Source of the DNA: Hahella sp. KA22
GTDB lineage: Bacteria > Pseudomonadota > Gammaproteobacteria > Pseudomonadales > Oleiphilaceae
Direction of reading: 5' to 3'
Assembly: GCF_004135205.1 (NCBI RefSeq)
Contig: NZ_CP035490.1
Location: 5,695,501 to 5,759,500 of the forward strand
Length of the DNA stretch: 64,000 nucleotides
In this document: one piece after another, positions 37,068 through 45,007 of the stretch
Position numbering within the stretch: the stretch's first letter is position 1
Layout: every line of letters begins with the position of its first letter
Translations under genes and position numbers: made by a program
The notes under the pieces: model-generated
Told to the model about the DNA's origin: nothing
What the model saw: only the letters and a program-made list of their open reading frames with translations
The model's database searches: none

Positions 37068-38303
37068 ATGTTCGGAAACAAAGACTACAACAGGAAGCTT
37101 TTAGGCAGGATCAGAACCATGGAACGTACTGAAAGGGAGCAGACTTCGGACAGCAACAAGGCCTTGCGCGTATTACGCACAGCTATGCTGGCTGGGGCGG
37201 CGGCAATCGCCCTCTACGCATTGCAATTTTCGGCGATCTCGCAAAAAACGGCAGTGGCCAGCGTTGGCCTGATGGTGGCGGGCGCGTTCCTGCTTATGGG
37301 CGGCGTACTCGGTTTTATCTTCGGCATTCCCCGCACCTTGCAGCAAGAATCAGGCGGAGCGGTCAAAGTCGGCGCCGACGGCCCGGGAGCGGGTTACCTC
37401 GCCAATACCAATCTTGAACAAATATCCGACTGGCTGACCAAGATGCTGGTTGGCGTCGGCCTGACCCAACTGACCGCCATGCCCTCTCACCTGCGCGCGG
37501 TGACCAGCTATATTGCGGAAGGCATCGGCGGCGGACGGGACGCCTCTATCTTCGCCTTATCGGTGTTGCTGTACTTTTCCATCATTGGATTTTTATTCGG
37601 CTATCTCTGGACCCGCCTGTTTCTCGCCGGCGCTTTTCGTCAGGCGGATCAAACCGCATTGGGCACATTGTCCGAGCGCATGGAGCAGGCGAACCGCGAC
37701 ATTGAGGAAATCAAGAAGCAGACCAAACTGGATGCCGAAGCGCAAAACCTGGTGGACCGCCAGCTTAACCCGAGCTTTGAACTCCCTCCCGCCCCACAAC
37801 CGGAGCTGGATGAAGCTATTGCAGCCGCCTCGCCGGAGGCCAAAGCGAAAATCTTTTACCAGACCTGGAAAGTGCGCGGAGAAAACTGGCGTAACAACAA
37901 ACAGCTCATGGAGAAAACCATTCCCATATTCCGCTCGCTGGTCAAATCAGACCCAGACGGACGCTACCATATGAACCACGGACAACTGGGCTTCGCGCTG
38001 AAGGATAAAGTGACGCCGGAATGGGAGAATGCGCTAACAGAACTGTCCTGCGCCATCGACATCCGCGGCGGCAATAAGGAAGAAGGCTGGAGATACTATG
38101 AGTTCAATCGCGCAATCTGCCGCATTAATCTGGATGAGGACTTTCGCAGCAACCAACCCTCTGCTCCACCTGTGCGCAAAGCGATTGTGGCGGATCTAAA
38201 GGAGGCAATCGCGCATGATTTTACCGATTTGGTCAGCGCCAATGAAAACATTCAGGCATGGATGCAGCTGAATCAGGTCAGCATGGAAGATATCGCCGCC
38301 TGA
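37068..38303 (+). CDS. Membrane protein of unknown function
   Basis: A 411-residue protein. A short cytosolic N terminus is followed by two adjacent hydrophobic segments (AMLAGAAAIALYALQF and VGLMVAGAFLLMGGVLGFIF). A third comes about 90 residues later (SVLLYFSIIGFLFGYLWTRL). The C-terminal 220 residues are soluble, beginning with a short coiled coil (TLSERMEQANRDIEEIKKQT), then a helical, perhaps TPR-like region (HMNHGQLGFALKDKVTPEWE). GGGAG precedes the ATG. The family is not recognised. Confidence 0.75.
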   Translation: MFGNKDYNRKLLGRIRTMERTEREQTSDSNKALRVLRTAMLAGAAAIALYALQFSAISQKTAVASVGLMVAGAFLLMGGVLGFIFGIPRTLQQESGGAVKVGADGPGAGYLANTNLEQISDWLTKMLVGVGLTQLTAMPSHLRAVTSYIAEGIGGGRDASIFALSVLLYFSIIGFLFGYLWTRLFLAGAFRQADQTALGTLSERMEQANRDIEEIKKQTKLDAEAQNLVDRQLNPSFELPPAPQPELDEAIAAASPEAKAKIFYQTWKVRGENWRNNKQLMEKTIPIFRSLVKSDPDGRYHMNHGQLGFALKDKVTPEWENALTELSCAIDIRGGNKEEGWRYYEFNRAICRINLDEDFRSNQPSAPPVRKAIVADLKEAIAHDFTDLVSANENIQAWMQLNQVSMEDIAA

Positions 38304-38317
38304 CCAGTGAGAGCGTA

Positions 38318-38343
38318 ATGGGAAGTCTTATCAGACTTCCCAT
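38318..38343. terminator. Hairpin between convergent genes
   Basis: ATGGGAAGTC and GACTTCCCAT pair perfectly around six bases, ten bases before the end of the GreA-like gene on the other strand. There is no T-tract. Confidence 0.55.
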
Positions 38344-38352
38344 CGACTTGGA

Positions 38353-38835
38353 TCACTCTAACTCGACGATCTCAAATTCTTTCTCCTGACCCGCTGCGAC
38401 CAGTACAACCACGTCGCCCACCATTTTCCCCATCAGTTTCATACCAATGGGAGAATGCCGTGTAATAACCAGCACTTCTTGCTCATCCAGCAGGAACTTA
38501 AATCCAGCCGCTTCAGGCCCCACGAATAAACGACGCTCGGAGCCGTCTTCCGCCTCCAACGTGACTAACGCAAAAACGCTGACCTCGTCTTGGTCAGTAA
38601 AACACTTGGGCGGGGTATTCTGATAAGAGGCGAGCGCCAGTTCCAATTCCCTTACACGCCGGGATTGTCCTTCCGCCAGATAAGACGCTTCCAGACCGAA
38701 GGTGTCGTATTTGTTTTCCGCTACGCTTTCTGTATGGGTGGCGGTTTCATGAGCGGTATTGGCCGCCTGCTGGGCGACAGCCAGATCGTCCTGCAGTTTG
38801 GCGATAATCAGTTGGTGAATTTTCTCTTTTCGCAT
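38353..38835 (-). CDS. GreA/GreB-like protein
   Basis: A 160-residue protein with the two-part Gre layout. A helical N-terminal half (MRKEKIHQLIIAKLQDDLAV, then ENKYDTFGLEASYLAEGQSR with VRELELALASY) resembles the Gre coiled coil. A C-terminal FKBP-like half (LFVGPEAAGFKFLLDEQEVL, then SPIGMKLMGKMVGDVV) contains the conserved SP-x-G-x-x-L-x-G-x-x-x-GD pattern. The acidic coiled-coil tip of GreA is not obvious, so transcript cleavage may be lost. ATG 38835 is preferred over a TTG five codons upstream. It probably acts on RNA polymerase. Confidence 0.75.
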   Translation of the reverse strand: MRKEKIHQLIIAKLQDDLAVAQQAANTAHETATHTESVAENKYDTFGLEASYLAEGQSRRVRELELALASYQNTPPKCFTDQDEVSVFALVTLEAEDGSERRLFVGPEAAGFKFLLDEQEVLVITRHSPIGMKLMGKMVGDVVVLVAAGQEKEFEIVELE

Positions 38836-39029
38836 GGTCCTAAAGCACAACGGCGCAGAAAACGAAGAACGTGATTAAAACGGCGATACGCCGTGGAAGG
38901 CAAGCGCTGACACACGAGGGCCTGTCCATTCAGATAAATAGAAGGAGACTGCGGGTCCGCCGGATGAATAAATAAACCAGATTCGTATTCCTGTCCATAT
39001 CCGTCTTGCAAAGAGCCGGATTACAGTCG

Positions 39030-39067
39030 CAAAAAAAGCCCGGAACCGCACGAGTCGGCGCCGGGCT
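39030..39067 (-). terminator. Intrinsic terminator after the M28 peptidase gene
   Basis: On the minus strand AGCCCGG...CCGGGCT forms a stem followed by seven T residues, 36 bases past the stop. Confidence 0.88.
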
Positions 39068-39102
39068 AAGCGCTATGGGTTTACCAACCAAGGATCAGTG
39101 GA

Positions 39103-40743
39103 TTATTTGATCCAGTGTTTACCCCAGTGAGTAATGTCATAGGAAGAAGCGCTGGAGCTGGAGCTCGCGCTGAATGCGCGCATCGCTGCAACACCTTCGT
39201 CTTTCTTCGCCGCAGCTTCGATTTCGTCATCGATAACTTTGGTGGACAGAGACAGCCAGCTGGTTACGAACGCCACGGCGTCGATGTTGATTTCCAGTGC
39301 GTCCTGCGCGATGTTGTTGATATCATCGCAAGCCTGGTGGTAGCAGTGGTCCAGAGCAACGCCAGCGTCGCCGCCGTATTTCTCCGCCTGCTCTTCAGTC
39401 TTCGCGACTTCCGCGCCAGTGAACAGACCGCCGAAGGCTACGCCGTCAGTGAAGAACTGCGCATAGTCGGAACGGAAGCTGATCTCGGTGCCTTCATAAG
39501 GCAGCGCACGCAGCTTGTAGTAGTCTTCAAACAGTTTTTCAGTGGCTTTGGACCCAGGAGGACCTTCCAGACCGAAGTCAGAACCGTCGCCGTCATAGAT
39601 CATGTAGGCGAAGTTCGGAGAAGCGATCATATCGAAGTTCAGGTAGACCTTGATTTTCTTAAGTTCGTCTTCCGGCAGGTTCTGCACATAGTGTGTAGAT
39701 CCAACCAACCCTGATTCCTCAGCGCCCCACCATGCAAAGCGAATTTTGTTGCGTGGATGCGCGCGACGCATTTGCAGCGCCATTTCCAGCAGTGCAGCGC
39801 TACCGGAGCCGTTATCGTTGATGCCGGCGCCTTCGTATACAGAATCAAGGTGCGAGCCGACCATGACGACGTTGTCCGGATTGCCTCTTCTGGATTCGGC
39901 GATCACGTTAACGGTTTCGGTTTGCTTTCTCACGACATCAGTCACGACGTGCATCTGCAAACCTTCAGTACCGGACCATGCCACACCGTTGTCATAGGTC
40001 GCAAACACAACAGGAATGCCGCCAGTGTAATCATCGCCCAAGGTGGCGTTCATCAGACCTTTACGATCGTCAGTGTTGCCCTGGTTGAAGATGATGACGC
40101 CGATTGCGCCAGCCGCCGCTGCATTTTCCGCTTTGATCTGGAAAGTACAGGAGCCGCGCTGAACCAACGCGATGGAGCCTGCCGGAAAGCCGGCGAAGTC
40201 TTCCGCTTCGCATCCGCTGGTAGAGCCGTTATCCGGGCCCAACGCCAGATCAACCGCCGCCACAGGACCCGTTACATCGCCTGCGTCGGTTTGCGACAGA
40301 TAAGAGAAGTCAACTTCCCACTCATAGGAAGTGGTGTCTGGAGCGGTGGATTCCAGAGTTCCTGGGCCCTGCGGATAGAACGCGTTGAACGGGAATGGAG
40401 CCAGCGTCACGTTATAACCCGCGCTTTCCAGCGTGGATTTGATGTAGTCGACGGAGGCGTCGTAACCCGGCAAGCCAGCGGCGCGAGTGCCGTCGTTAGC
40501 GCCGGCGATGTCGTTCAGCATTTGCAGGTGCGTCATGACGTTTTTAGCCTGCATACAGCGAGGCAGTCCCCATGGGGAGTTATTTAAAACGCCAAAGCGG
40601 CATTCCAGTGGATGCAGGCGGTCCGGGCTCCAGAATTCATTCAAGAGATCGCTGCGTGAAGGGGGGGCCGAATGAGCGGCGGTGGCGAGAGCAAGAGTAA
40701 GGGAGCTCAAAGCCATGGATAGGCTTGTCTTCTTCGTTAGCAT
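39103..40743 (-). CDS. Secreted M28 aminopeptidase with PA domain
   Basis: A 546-residue exported zinc peptidase. The signal peptide is about 1-25 (ending AAHS). A protease-associated domain is inserted (about 155-270, GSIALVQRGSCTFQIKAENA). The M28 core shows the metal ligands in VMVGSHLDSVYEGAGINDNG, WWGAEESGLVGSTHYV and LNFDMIASP, with FRSDYAQFFTDGVAFGGLFT and the late histidine in DHCYHQACDD. It resembles leucyl aminopeptidases of the Streptomyces/Vibrio type. A serine-rich tail precedes the C terminus. It is likely secreted for peptide scavenging. Confidence 0.93.
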   Translation of the reverse strand: MLTKKTSLSMALSSLTLALATAAHSAPPSRSDLLNEFWSPDRLHPLECRFGVLNNSPWGLPRCMQAKNVMTHLQMLNDIAGANDGTRAAGLPGYDASVDYIKSTLESAGYNVTLAPFPFNAFYPQGPGTLESTAPDTTSYEWEVDFSYLSQTDAGDVTGPVAAVDLALGPDNGSTSGCEAEDFAGFPAGSIALVQRGSCTFQIKAENAAAAGAIGVIIFNQGNTDDRKGLMNATLGDDYTGGIPVVFATYDNGVAWSGTEGLQMHVVTDVVRKQTETVNVIAESRRGNPDNVVMVGSHLDSVYEGAGINDNGSGSAALLEMALQMRRAHPRNKIRFAWWGAEESGLVGSTHYVQNLPEDELKKIKVYLNFDMIASPNFAYMIYDGDGSDFGLEGPPGSKATEKLFEDYYKLRALPYEGTEISFRSDYAQFFTDGVAFGGLFTGAEVAKTEEQAEKYGGDAGVALDHCYHQACDDINNIAQDALEINIDAVAFVTSWLSLSTKVIDDEIEAAAKKDEGVAAMRAFSASSSSSASSYDITHWGKHWIK

Positions 40744-41133
40744 TTATTCCTCCAGTCCATATAGGAGATTTATTTTTATCTGATAGGCCTGCTTTTGGCC
40801 GGCTATCATTTTCGCCCTATACAACTCCTCTTAGGCGCGATCAGTCTATAGTAGTCAGATTGAGTCTATGCGGAAGGGGTTAGTCCGAGCTTTAGATAGG
40901 TAATTACCGAAGGCCGTTATCCCTCACGTTTAATTAATGTGAAGGGGCTCACACTTTATAATGTCAACCCTTAGTGGACTATCCCAATAGTTTCGACTGG
41001 ACAATGAGTTAGCGCGCATAAATCGCATTCTCGGCTGTCTCAATAGCCTCTCTGCAAGGGTTTCTGTGCCATAATACGCCGCCTGATAAGTCTTATAACA
41101 ACACAGCAAACACACACAGTTAAGGAGTCTACG
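40744..41133. other. Intergenic region, 390 bases, between divergent genes
   Basis: It separates the M28 peptidase (minus) from the crotonase (plus) and so must carry two promoters. No coding frame or RNA was recognised in it. Confidence 0.4.
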
Positions 41134-41823
41134 ATGAGCGAGTTATTGAGTTATGAACTCAAGGACAATATTGCCGTCATCACGCTAAATAACGGCAAAG
41201 TCAACGCCATTTCCCCGCAGTTGATCGAAGAATTCAATGCCGCATTAGACGCAGCGGAACAGAGTAAATCCGTGGTGGTGATCACAGGAACGCCGGGCAT
41301 GCTTTCCGGCGGCTATGACTTGAAAGTCATGACGCAAAGTATGGAGTCAGCGATGGCGCTGGTTAAACAAGGGTCCACGCTGTCGCACCGCCTGCTTTCC
41401 TTCCCCATGCCCGTTATCGTCGCCTGCCCTGGTCACGCCGTCGCCAAGGGCGCTTTCCTGTTGTTGTCCGCAGACCTGCGTATTGGCGTCGAAGGCCCTT
41501 ATAAAATCGGCCTGAATGAAGTGGCCATCGGCATGACCATGCATCACGCCGGCATCTCTATCGCCCGCGCGCGTCTGGCGCCGGTATACCTCAACCGTTG
41601 CGTCATCAACGCGGAAATGTTTGCGCCTCAACAGGCCAAAGAAGCCGGCTTCCTGGATATCGTCGTGGAAGAGTCAGAACTGATGGCGAGGGCGATGGAG
41701 GAAGCCAAGAAAATGACGGCGTTGAATCTGAAAGCGCACAAGAACACCAAACTGAAAGTGCGCAGCGCGTTCTTGAGCGAATTGGCGGAAGCCATCGAGA
41801 AAGACGCGACCGGATCACTGTAA
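41134..41823 (+). CDS. Enoyl-CoA hydratase/isomerase (crotonase) family protein
   Basis: A 229-residue crotonase. The start YELKDNIAVITLNNGKVNAI and the CoA/oxyanion loop PGMLSGGYDLKVM are typical. The second oxyanion segment (CPGHAVAKGAFLLLSADLRI) has AKGAF in place of the usual AxGGG. The glutamates used for hydration in classical enoyl-CoA hydratase are not clearly present (LNEVAIGMTMHHAG), so the reaction may differ. AAGGAG precedes the ATG. It is a single-gene unit facing a convergent regulator gene. Confidence 0.88.
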   Translation: MSELLSYELKDNIAVITLNNGKVNAISPQLIEEFNAALDAAEQSKSVVVITGTPGMLSGGYDLKVMTQSMESAMALVKQGSTLSHRLLSFPMPVIVACPGHAVAKGAFLLLSADLRIGVEGPYKIGLNEVAIGMTMHHAGISIARARLAPVYLNRCVINAEMFAPQQAKEAGFLDIVVEESELMARAMEEAKKMTALNLKAHKNTKLKVRSAFLSELAEAIEKDATGSL

Positions 41824-41854
41824 TCCCAAACGTCACAGGCGCGCCCGCTCACGG

Positions 41855-42493
41855 TCAAGCTTTCAGAGTAAACCGGTAACAACAGCGACGCGCGCCTTTC
41901 AACACATGTTCCGTACGCTCCACCGTTGCAAGCTCTTCAAAACAGCGCTGGAAATTTTGCAGCTCCGCTCGACATAATCCCTGACAATGCTGCGCCGCCA
42001 CGCAAACAGGACAATGGTTTTCCACCAGATACCAAACCCCTTCGTCCTGCTCAAAAAAAGCGTCCGCCATATACCCTTCCGCGCTCCGCAGCTCCGCCAG
42101 TTTGGCGATTCGCTCCGCTACATCAGGATACACAGATAGCGCAGTTAAGTAGCTCTGCAGTTGTTTGGCGTTGCGCGCCTCAATGAGCTTTTCCAGCCCC
42201 TCTTCCCCAAACACTTCACGGGTGGATGCGATCAAGTCGACAGTCAGATTGGCGTGACTATCCGGAAACCGGCTTTGCGCCTTTTCCGTCAGACGCCACT
42301 TCGCCACCGGGCGACCTCGCGCTTTTCTTTCCTCCACGCTATACAAAAGGCCTTCCTGCTCCAGCCTGGCTATATGTTGCCGCGCGCCCATAGTGGTCAT
42401 GCCCAACAATGCGCTCAGCTCAGGAGCGCTGGCCGGCCCTCGGGATTTAATCAAATACAGAATGCGCTCGCCGCTGTCTTCCTGCGTCGTCAA
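41855..42493 (-). CDS. SufR/DeoR-like winged-helix regulator with C-terminal cysteine cluster
   Basis: A 212-residue regulator. The winged helix (residues 5-75) has ASAPELSALLGMTTMGARQH and the wing ARGRPVAKWRLTEKA, as in the COG2345/SufR group. The C-terminal part holds CPVCVAAQHCQGLC and a later CC, which could bind an Fe-S cluster or a metal, as in SufR. It is divergent from a VOC-family gene, and two large palindromes occupy the space between them. Autoregulation and control of the VOC gene by redox or metal status are inferred. Confidence 0.82.
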   Translation of the reverse strand: MTTQEDSGERILYLIKSRGPASAPELSALLGMTTMGARQHIARLEQEGLLYSVEERKARGRPVAKWRLTEKAQSRFPDSHANLTVDLIASTREVFGEEGLEKLIEARNAKQLQSYLTALSVYPDVAERIAKLAELRSAEGYMADAFFEQDEGVWYLVENHCPVCVAAQHCQGLCRAELQNFQRCFEELATVERTEHVLKGARRCCYRFTLKA

Positions 42494-42550
42494 AGAAGTC
42501 TCGCTCCTACAATAAATGGATAGCGCCTCAGTATACGTTGATAGGAAAAA

Positions 42551-42576
42551 TTTAGTAAAGCAATAGCTTTACTAAA
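42551..42576. promoter_or_regulatory. Palindromic operator 1
   Basis: A 26-base perfect palindrome: TTTAGTAAAGC, four bases, GCTTTACTAAA. It is close to the start of the regulator gene and matches the second palindrome 46 bases away. Confidence 0.75.
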
Positions 42577-42596
42577 GACGAGAACGAGAATAATCT

Positions 42597-42623
42597 ATTT
42601 GTAAAGCAAACGCTTTACTAAAT
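42597..42623. promoter_or_regulatory. Palindromic operator 2
   Basis: Half-sites TTGTAAAGC and GCTTTACTAAA around a short AAAC-type centre, nearly the same as operator 1. It lies about 50 bases before the VOC gene start. The two sites are presumably bound by the adjacent winged-helix regulator. Confidence 0.75.
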
Positions 42624-42674
42624 AAATCTGACAACAAATACGTCCCTGTATGGGGCGACAATAGAGGACGAACT

Positions 42675-43082
42675 ATGTATCTGGAGCACGCCAACATCAC
42701 CGTTGACTCCATCGAAAAGTCCATGGAGTTTTTACAAGCCGCTTTCCCCGACTTTGCATTACGGGGCGAAGGCAATCTGATGAACCAAAACGGCAGATGG
42801 GCTCATGTGGGCAATGACCGTTTCTACTTCGCGCTACAGCAGTGTGATAACCATCTGAGCGATGTCAGCACCCGCTATATCAACGACGGCATTAACCATA
42901 TTGGCATGGTGGTGGAGGATCTCGATGGCGTGACGGGCCGCTTGCAGCAACGCGGCTACGACGGTTATGAAACAGAAGCGCATCCGTTTCGCCGTAGAGC
43001 CTACTATTTCGACCCTAACGGAATCGAGTGGGAGTTTGTGCAATATCTGAGCGAAAATCCCGCAGAGAAAAACAGTTATTAA
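42675..43082 (+). CDS. VOC-superfamily (glyoxalase-like) protein
   Basis: A 135-residue two-repeat VOC protein. The first half begins YLEHANITVDSIEKSMEFLQ with His5 as likely ligand. The second half has INHIGMVVEDLDGVTGRLQQ and ends RRAYYFDPNGIEWEFVQY, where the glutamate completes the metal site. VOC enzymes include glyoxalases, dioxygenases and resistance proteins, so the reaction is open. It is divergent from the cysteine-cluster regulator and separated by two palindromes, so it is likely the regulated target. Confidence 0.85.
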   Translation: MYLEHANITVDSIEKSMEFLQAAFPDFALRGEGNLMNQNGRWAHVGNDRFYFALQQCDNHLSDVSTRYINDGINHIGMVVEDLDGVTGRLQQRGYDGYETEAHPFRRRAYYFDPNGIEWEFVQYLSENPAEKNSY

Positions 43083-43115
43083 AAAGCCCAGTCAAGGCCG
43101 TATTTATATAGCGTT

Positions 43116-43139
43116 AAACGCCCCGTTCATGGGGCGTTT
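43116..43139 (+). terminator. Hairpin after VOC gene
   Basis: AAACGCCCC and GGGGCGTTT pair around GTTCAT. Confidence 0.7.
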
Positions 43140-43307
43140 CATGGCAATACCAGTAAAGTTGTCGATTTAGCGACCAACGTGCAGGAAAAGTCTATTTATT
43201 GGCCTTTTATTTAACAAAGTTTCACAAATAAGCGCGAAATAATTATCGGAGAAACCCGCCGCCTTCGGATACCATGACTCTACATTATTACAAGAACTGA
43301 GAGTGCT

Positions 43308-43550
43308 ATGACCAAGTTAGTTTTCCGGGTCGCAGTCAAGCAAAGTGAGAAAGCGGATTACTTCTCGTCGATACCCGGACTTCTGGTTTGCGGCGTGGGA
43401 GGCACGCTGGAGGAAACACTGGCCAACACCCAGCTCATCATCGCTGACTACCTGAAAGACAGCATCAACGCCCCTGTTGCAGCGATAGCGGATACCAAGG
43501 TCACTTATACCGACGTCACCTGGCATATCGTTGAGATTAACCGTCCATAA
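43308..43550 (+). CDS. Small HicB-like protein without a HicA partner
   Basis: An 80-residue protein. The segment YFSSIPGLLVCGVGGTLEET with LANTQLIIADYL follows the HicB pattern of a partial RNase H fold (a strand, a glycine turn, then the T-x-E-E-x-x-x-N helix). No HicA toxin gene or DNA-binding tail is seen nearby, so a toxin-antitoxin role is doubtful. GAGAG precedes the ATG. The gene looks real but small. Confidence 0.5.
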   Translation: MTKLVFRVAVKQSEKADYFSSIPGLLVCGVGGTLEETLANTQLIIADYLKDSINAPVAAIADTKVTYTDVTWHIVEINRP

Positions 43551-43601
43551 ATCCATGGTCAGGTGACTCTGCGCTCAACCCCTATCTATGCGAAGCTCCG
43601 A

Positions 43602-43913
43602 TCAGCGCTGCTTACAACCTAACGACATTTCTTCATGGGCGACAACGAGATCAGCGGAGACAACCACCCTTCGCAACTTATCGCTGCTCTTCTCATAAAA
43701 CCAGAATGAGTGATCTGCGCCTTGGGCATCACTGACCTGCATGTCGCTTTTCTTCACCACTTCGTCACAAGAAGGAACCGGAAACCGCATCAGTAAGGCA
43801 ACTTCACGACTGACGGCGTCTTCAAGCCGCCCGGCGAACTCACTCCATTGCATAAGATATCCCACTCCAAATCCCAGCAAGAGGCACAATACCGCCACAA
43901 TAATCGTCTTCAT
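43602..43913 (-). CDS. Small single-pass membrane protein
   Basis: A 103-residue protein with an uncleaved N-terminal membrane helix (MKTIIVAVLCLLLGFGVGYL) and a soluble domain of 80 residues. Two cysteines (CDEVV and a terminal LGCKQR) may pair. The ATG at 43913 is used rather than a GTG two codons upstream. It ends the coding stretch before the RNA array; it is on the same strand as that array but 95 bases beyond its last element. The function is unknown. Confidence 0.55.
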   Translation of the reverse strand: MKTIIVAVLCLLLGFGVGYLMQWSEFAGRLEDAVSREVALLMRFPVPSCDEVVKKSDMQVSDAQGADHSFWFYEKSSDKLRRVVVSADLVVAHEEMSLGCKQR

Positions 43914-44007
43914 CTTCACACTCTGATATCGAATAAGTTTCAGACAGACAATTTACAGTATTAGAGACAATGAAACTAAGCAGGAGAGATCGGAATGAGA
44001 GAAGAAA

Positions 44008-44132
44008 GCCGACGACAAATATTTGCATGACAATCTCGCGAGCTCTACCAACTGAGCTACAGTCATCACAGACTGCCGGGGCTCGAACCCGGGACCTCGC
44101 GAATCAATGTAGTCATACAGGCATTCGTCAGC
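44008..44132 (-). ncRNA. YrlA-like Y RNA with tRNA-like module, element K
   Basis: The outer stem GCUGACGA pairs with UCGUCGGC; GUAUGAC pairs with GUCAUGC. Inside are, in order, a T-arm (CCCGGGUUCGAGCCCCGG), an acceptor-like stem GCAGUC/GACUGU closed by a six-base loop, and a D-arm (AGCUCAGUUGGUAGAGCU). UCGCGAG near each end forms an anticodon-stem-like helix. It is the last element of the array in transcription order. Confidence 0.85.
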
Positions 44133-44200
44133 GCAAACCCAAACGCTTTTCCATATACGCCAAAGCTAAGGCCCAGGATATTCCTCAGCCCTGGCGTTAT

Positions 44201-44227
44201 GGAGAAGCGCTCTTGTGAGCGCTTCCC
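44201..44227 (-). other. Inter-module hairpin 4
   Basis: GGGAAGCGCUC pairs with GAGCGCUUCUC around ACAA. The 3' half can instead pair with a segment at 44142-44156, forming an exclusive alternative. Confidence 0.65.
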
Positions 44228-44230
44228 TTC

Positions 44231-44290
44231 AGCGACAAAAATGCATAAGACGCAGCATGGTTTCAGTATGTAGTCTTATACGCATTCGCT
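44231..44290 (-). ncRNA. Minimal Y-like RNA, element J (tRNA-like module deleted)
   Basis: A 60-base element keeps the conserved stem: AGCGAAUGCGUAUAAGACUA at the 5' side and GUCUUAUGCAUUUUUGUCGC at the 3' side. The tRNA-like part is replaced by a short loop. It occupies the position where the other repeats carry a full module. Confidence 0.75.
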
Positions 44291-44305
44291 AAAAAGAGCA
44301 AAAGC

Positions 44306-44360
44306 GGCCAACAAGCGTAGCGCAAGGCACGGAATATGTAGCCCTGCAAAGTATTTGGCC
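44306..44360 (-). ncRNA. GGCC-type Y-like hairpin, element I
   Basis: The ends GGCCAAAU and UUGUUGGCC pair, with GCAGGGCUACA after the 5' strand. It has no T- or D-arm. It is the most diverged of the three GGCC elements. Confidence 0.65.
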
Positions 44361-44366
44361 TAAAAA

Positions 44367-44494
44367 GTCGGCGACAAAAGTTTGTATGACGCATATACCG
44401 CGCGCCTTTACCAATGGGCCACAACTGTAAACAGTCGCCGGGATTCGAACCCGGAAATTCGCAGCCCCGATGTAGTCATACGGGCATTCGCCGA
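44367..44494 (-). ncRNA. YrlA-like Y RNA with tRNA-like module, element H
   Basis: The outer stem starts CGGCGAAUGCCCGUAUGACU and ends UUUUGUCGCCG. The T-arm is UCCGGGUUCGAAUCCCGG, the acceptor-like stem CGACUG/CAGUUG has a four-base loop, and the D-arm is GGCCCAUUGGUAAAGGCGC. The T-loop is canonical; the D-arm is diverged. Confidence 0.82.
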
Positions 44495-44555
44495 CTCACC
44501 AAAGAACTCTTGCATCAGATGCAAAAGCGCTTTCCCATAATTTACTCATTACGGG

Positions 44556-44578
44556 GAAACGCTCTTGCAAGCCTTTCC
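44556..44578 (-). other. Inter-module hairpin 3
   Basis: GGGAAAgGCUU pairs with GAGCgUUUCCC. Bases differ from the other copies but pairing is kept (covariation). The 3' half can also pair with the segment near 44526-44540. Confidence 0.65.
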
Positions 44579-44582
44579 CTTC

Positions 44583-44706
44583 GGCGACGAGAGTGTGTGT
44601 GACAGTCCTGCTCTCCCGACTGAGCTACCACGCCATTTTAAGCGTGGGCGGGACTCGAACCCGCGACCTGGTCATTAAAAGTGGTGTAGTCACACAGGCA
44701 TTCGCC
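44583..44706 (-). ncRNA. YrlA-like Y RNA with tRNA-like module, element G
   Basis: It starts GGCGAAUGCCUGUGUGACUA and ends CUCGUCGCC; GUGUGAC pairs with GUCACAC. The T-arm is GUCGCGGGUUCGAGUCCCGC, the acceptor-like stem CCACGC/GCGUGG has an eight-base loop, and the D-arm is AGCUCAGUCGGGAGAGC. Confidence 0.85.
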
Positions 44707-44722
44707 AAAACTCAAATAAGGC

Positions 44723-44784
44723 GGCCAACAAAAAACAGCCAGGAAGCTATTTGGGAAAAATGTAATCCTGACCAGCATTTGGCC
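44723..44784 (-). ncRNA. GGCC-type Y-like hairpin, element F
   Basis: GGCCAAAUGC and UUUGUUGGCC form the base; GGUCAGGAUUACA follows on the 5' side, with a partly complementary CCUGGCU on the 3' side. Confidence 0.72.
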
Positions 44785-44791
44785 TAAAAAG

Positions 44792-44917
44792 ACCAGCGAC
44801 AAAAAGGTCGTATGACATCTACGCTCGCGCTACCACTGCGCTACGGTTGTCAGCCAACCGCCGGGACTCGAACCCGGGACCTCGCGCTCCTATGTAGTCA
44901 TACAGGCATTCGCCGGT
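44792..44917 (-). ncRNA. YrlA-like Y RNA with tRNA-like module, element E
   Basis: The outer stem ACCGGCGA pairs with UCGCUGGU, and GUAUGAC with GUCAUAC. The T-arm is GUCCCGGGUUCGAGUCCCGG, the acceptor-like stem CGGUUG/CAACCG is loop-closed, and the D-arm AGCGCAGUGGUAGCGC is intact. GCGC blocks outside the arms form the anticodon-stem equivalent. Confidence 0.87.
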
Positions 44918-44977
44918 TTAACTTTAAAAACTCCTGATTATTAACAGCAAAGCGCTTTCCCATAACGTTTTTGTCAT

Positions 44978-45003
44978 GGGGAAGCGCTCTCACGAGCCCT
45001 TCC
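44978..45003 (-). other. Inter-module hairpin 2
   Basis: GGGAAGgGCUC pairs with GAGCgCUUCCC around GUGA. The segment AGCGCUUCCCCAU can alternatively pair with AUGGGAAAGCGCU just downstream (plus 44949-44963). Confidence 0.7.
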
Positions 45004-45007
45004 CTTC

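Noticed and set aside
43308-43550. HicAB toxin-antitoxin locus
   Set aside because: Only a HicB-like partial fold is present; no HicA-type gene is adjacent.
43970-44787. Three short plus-strand frames in the array (43970, 44414, 44593)
   Set aside because: They repeat the same peptide phrases because they translate the antisense of T-arms; no ribosome sites.
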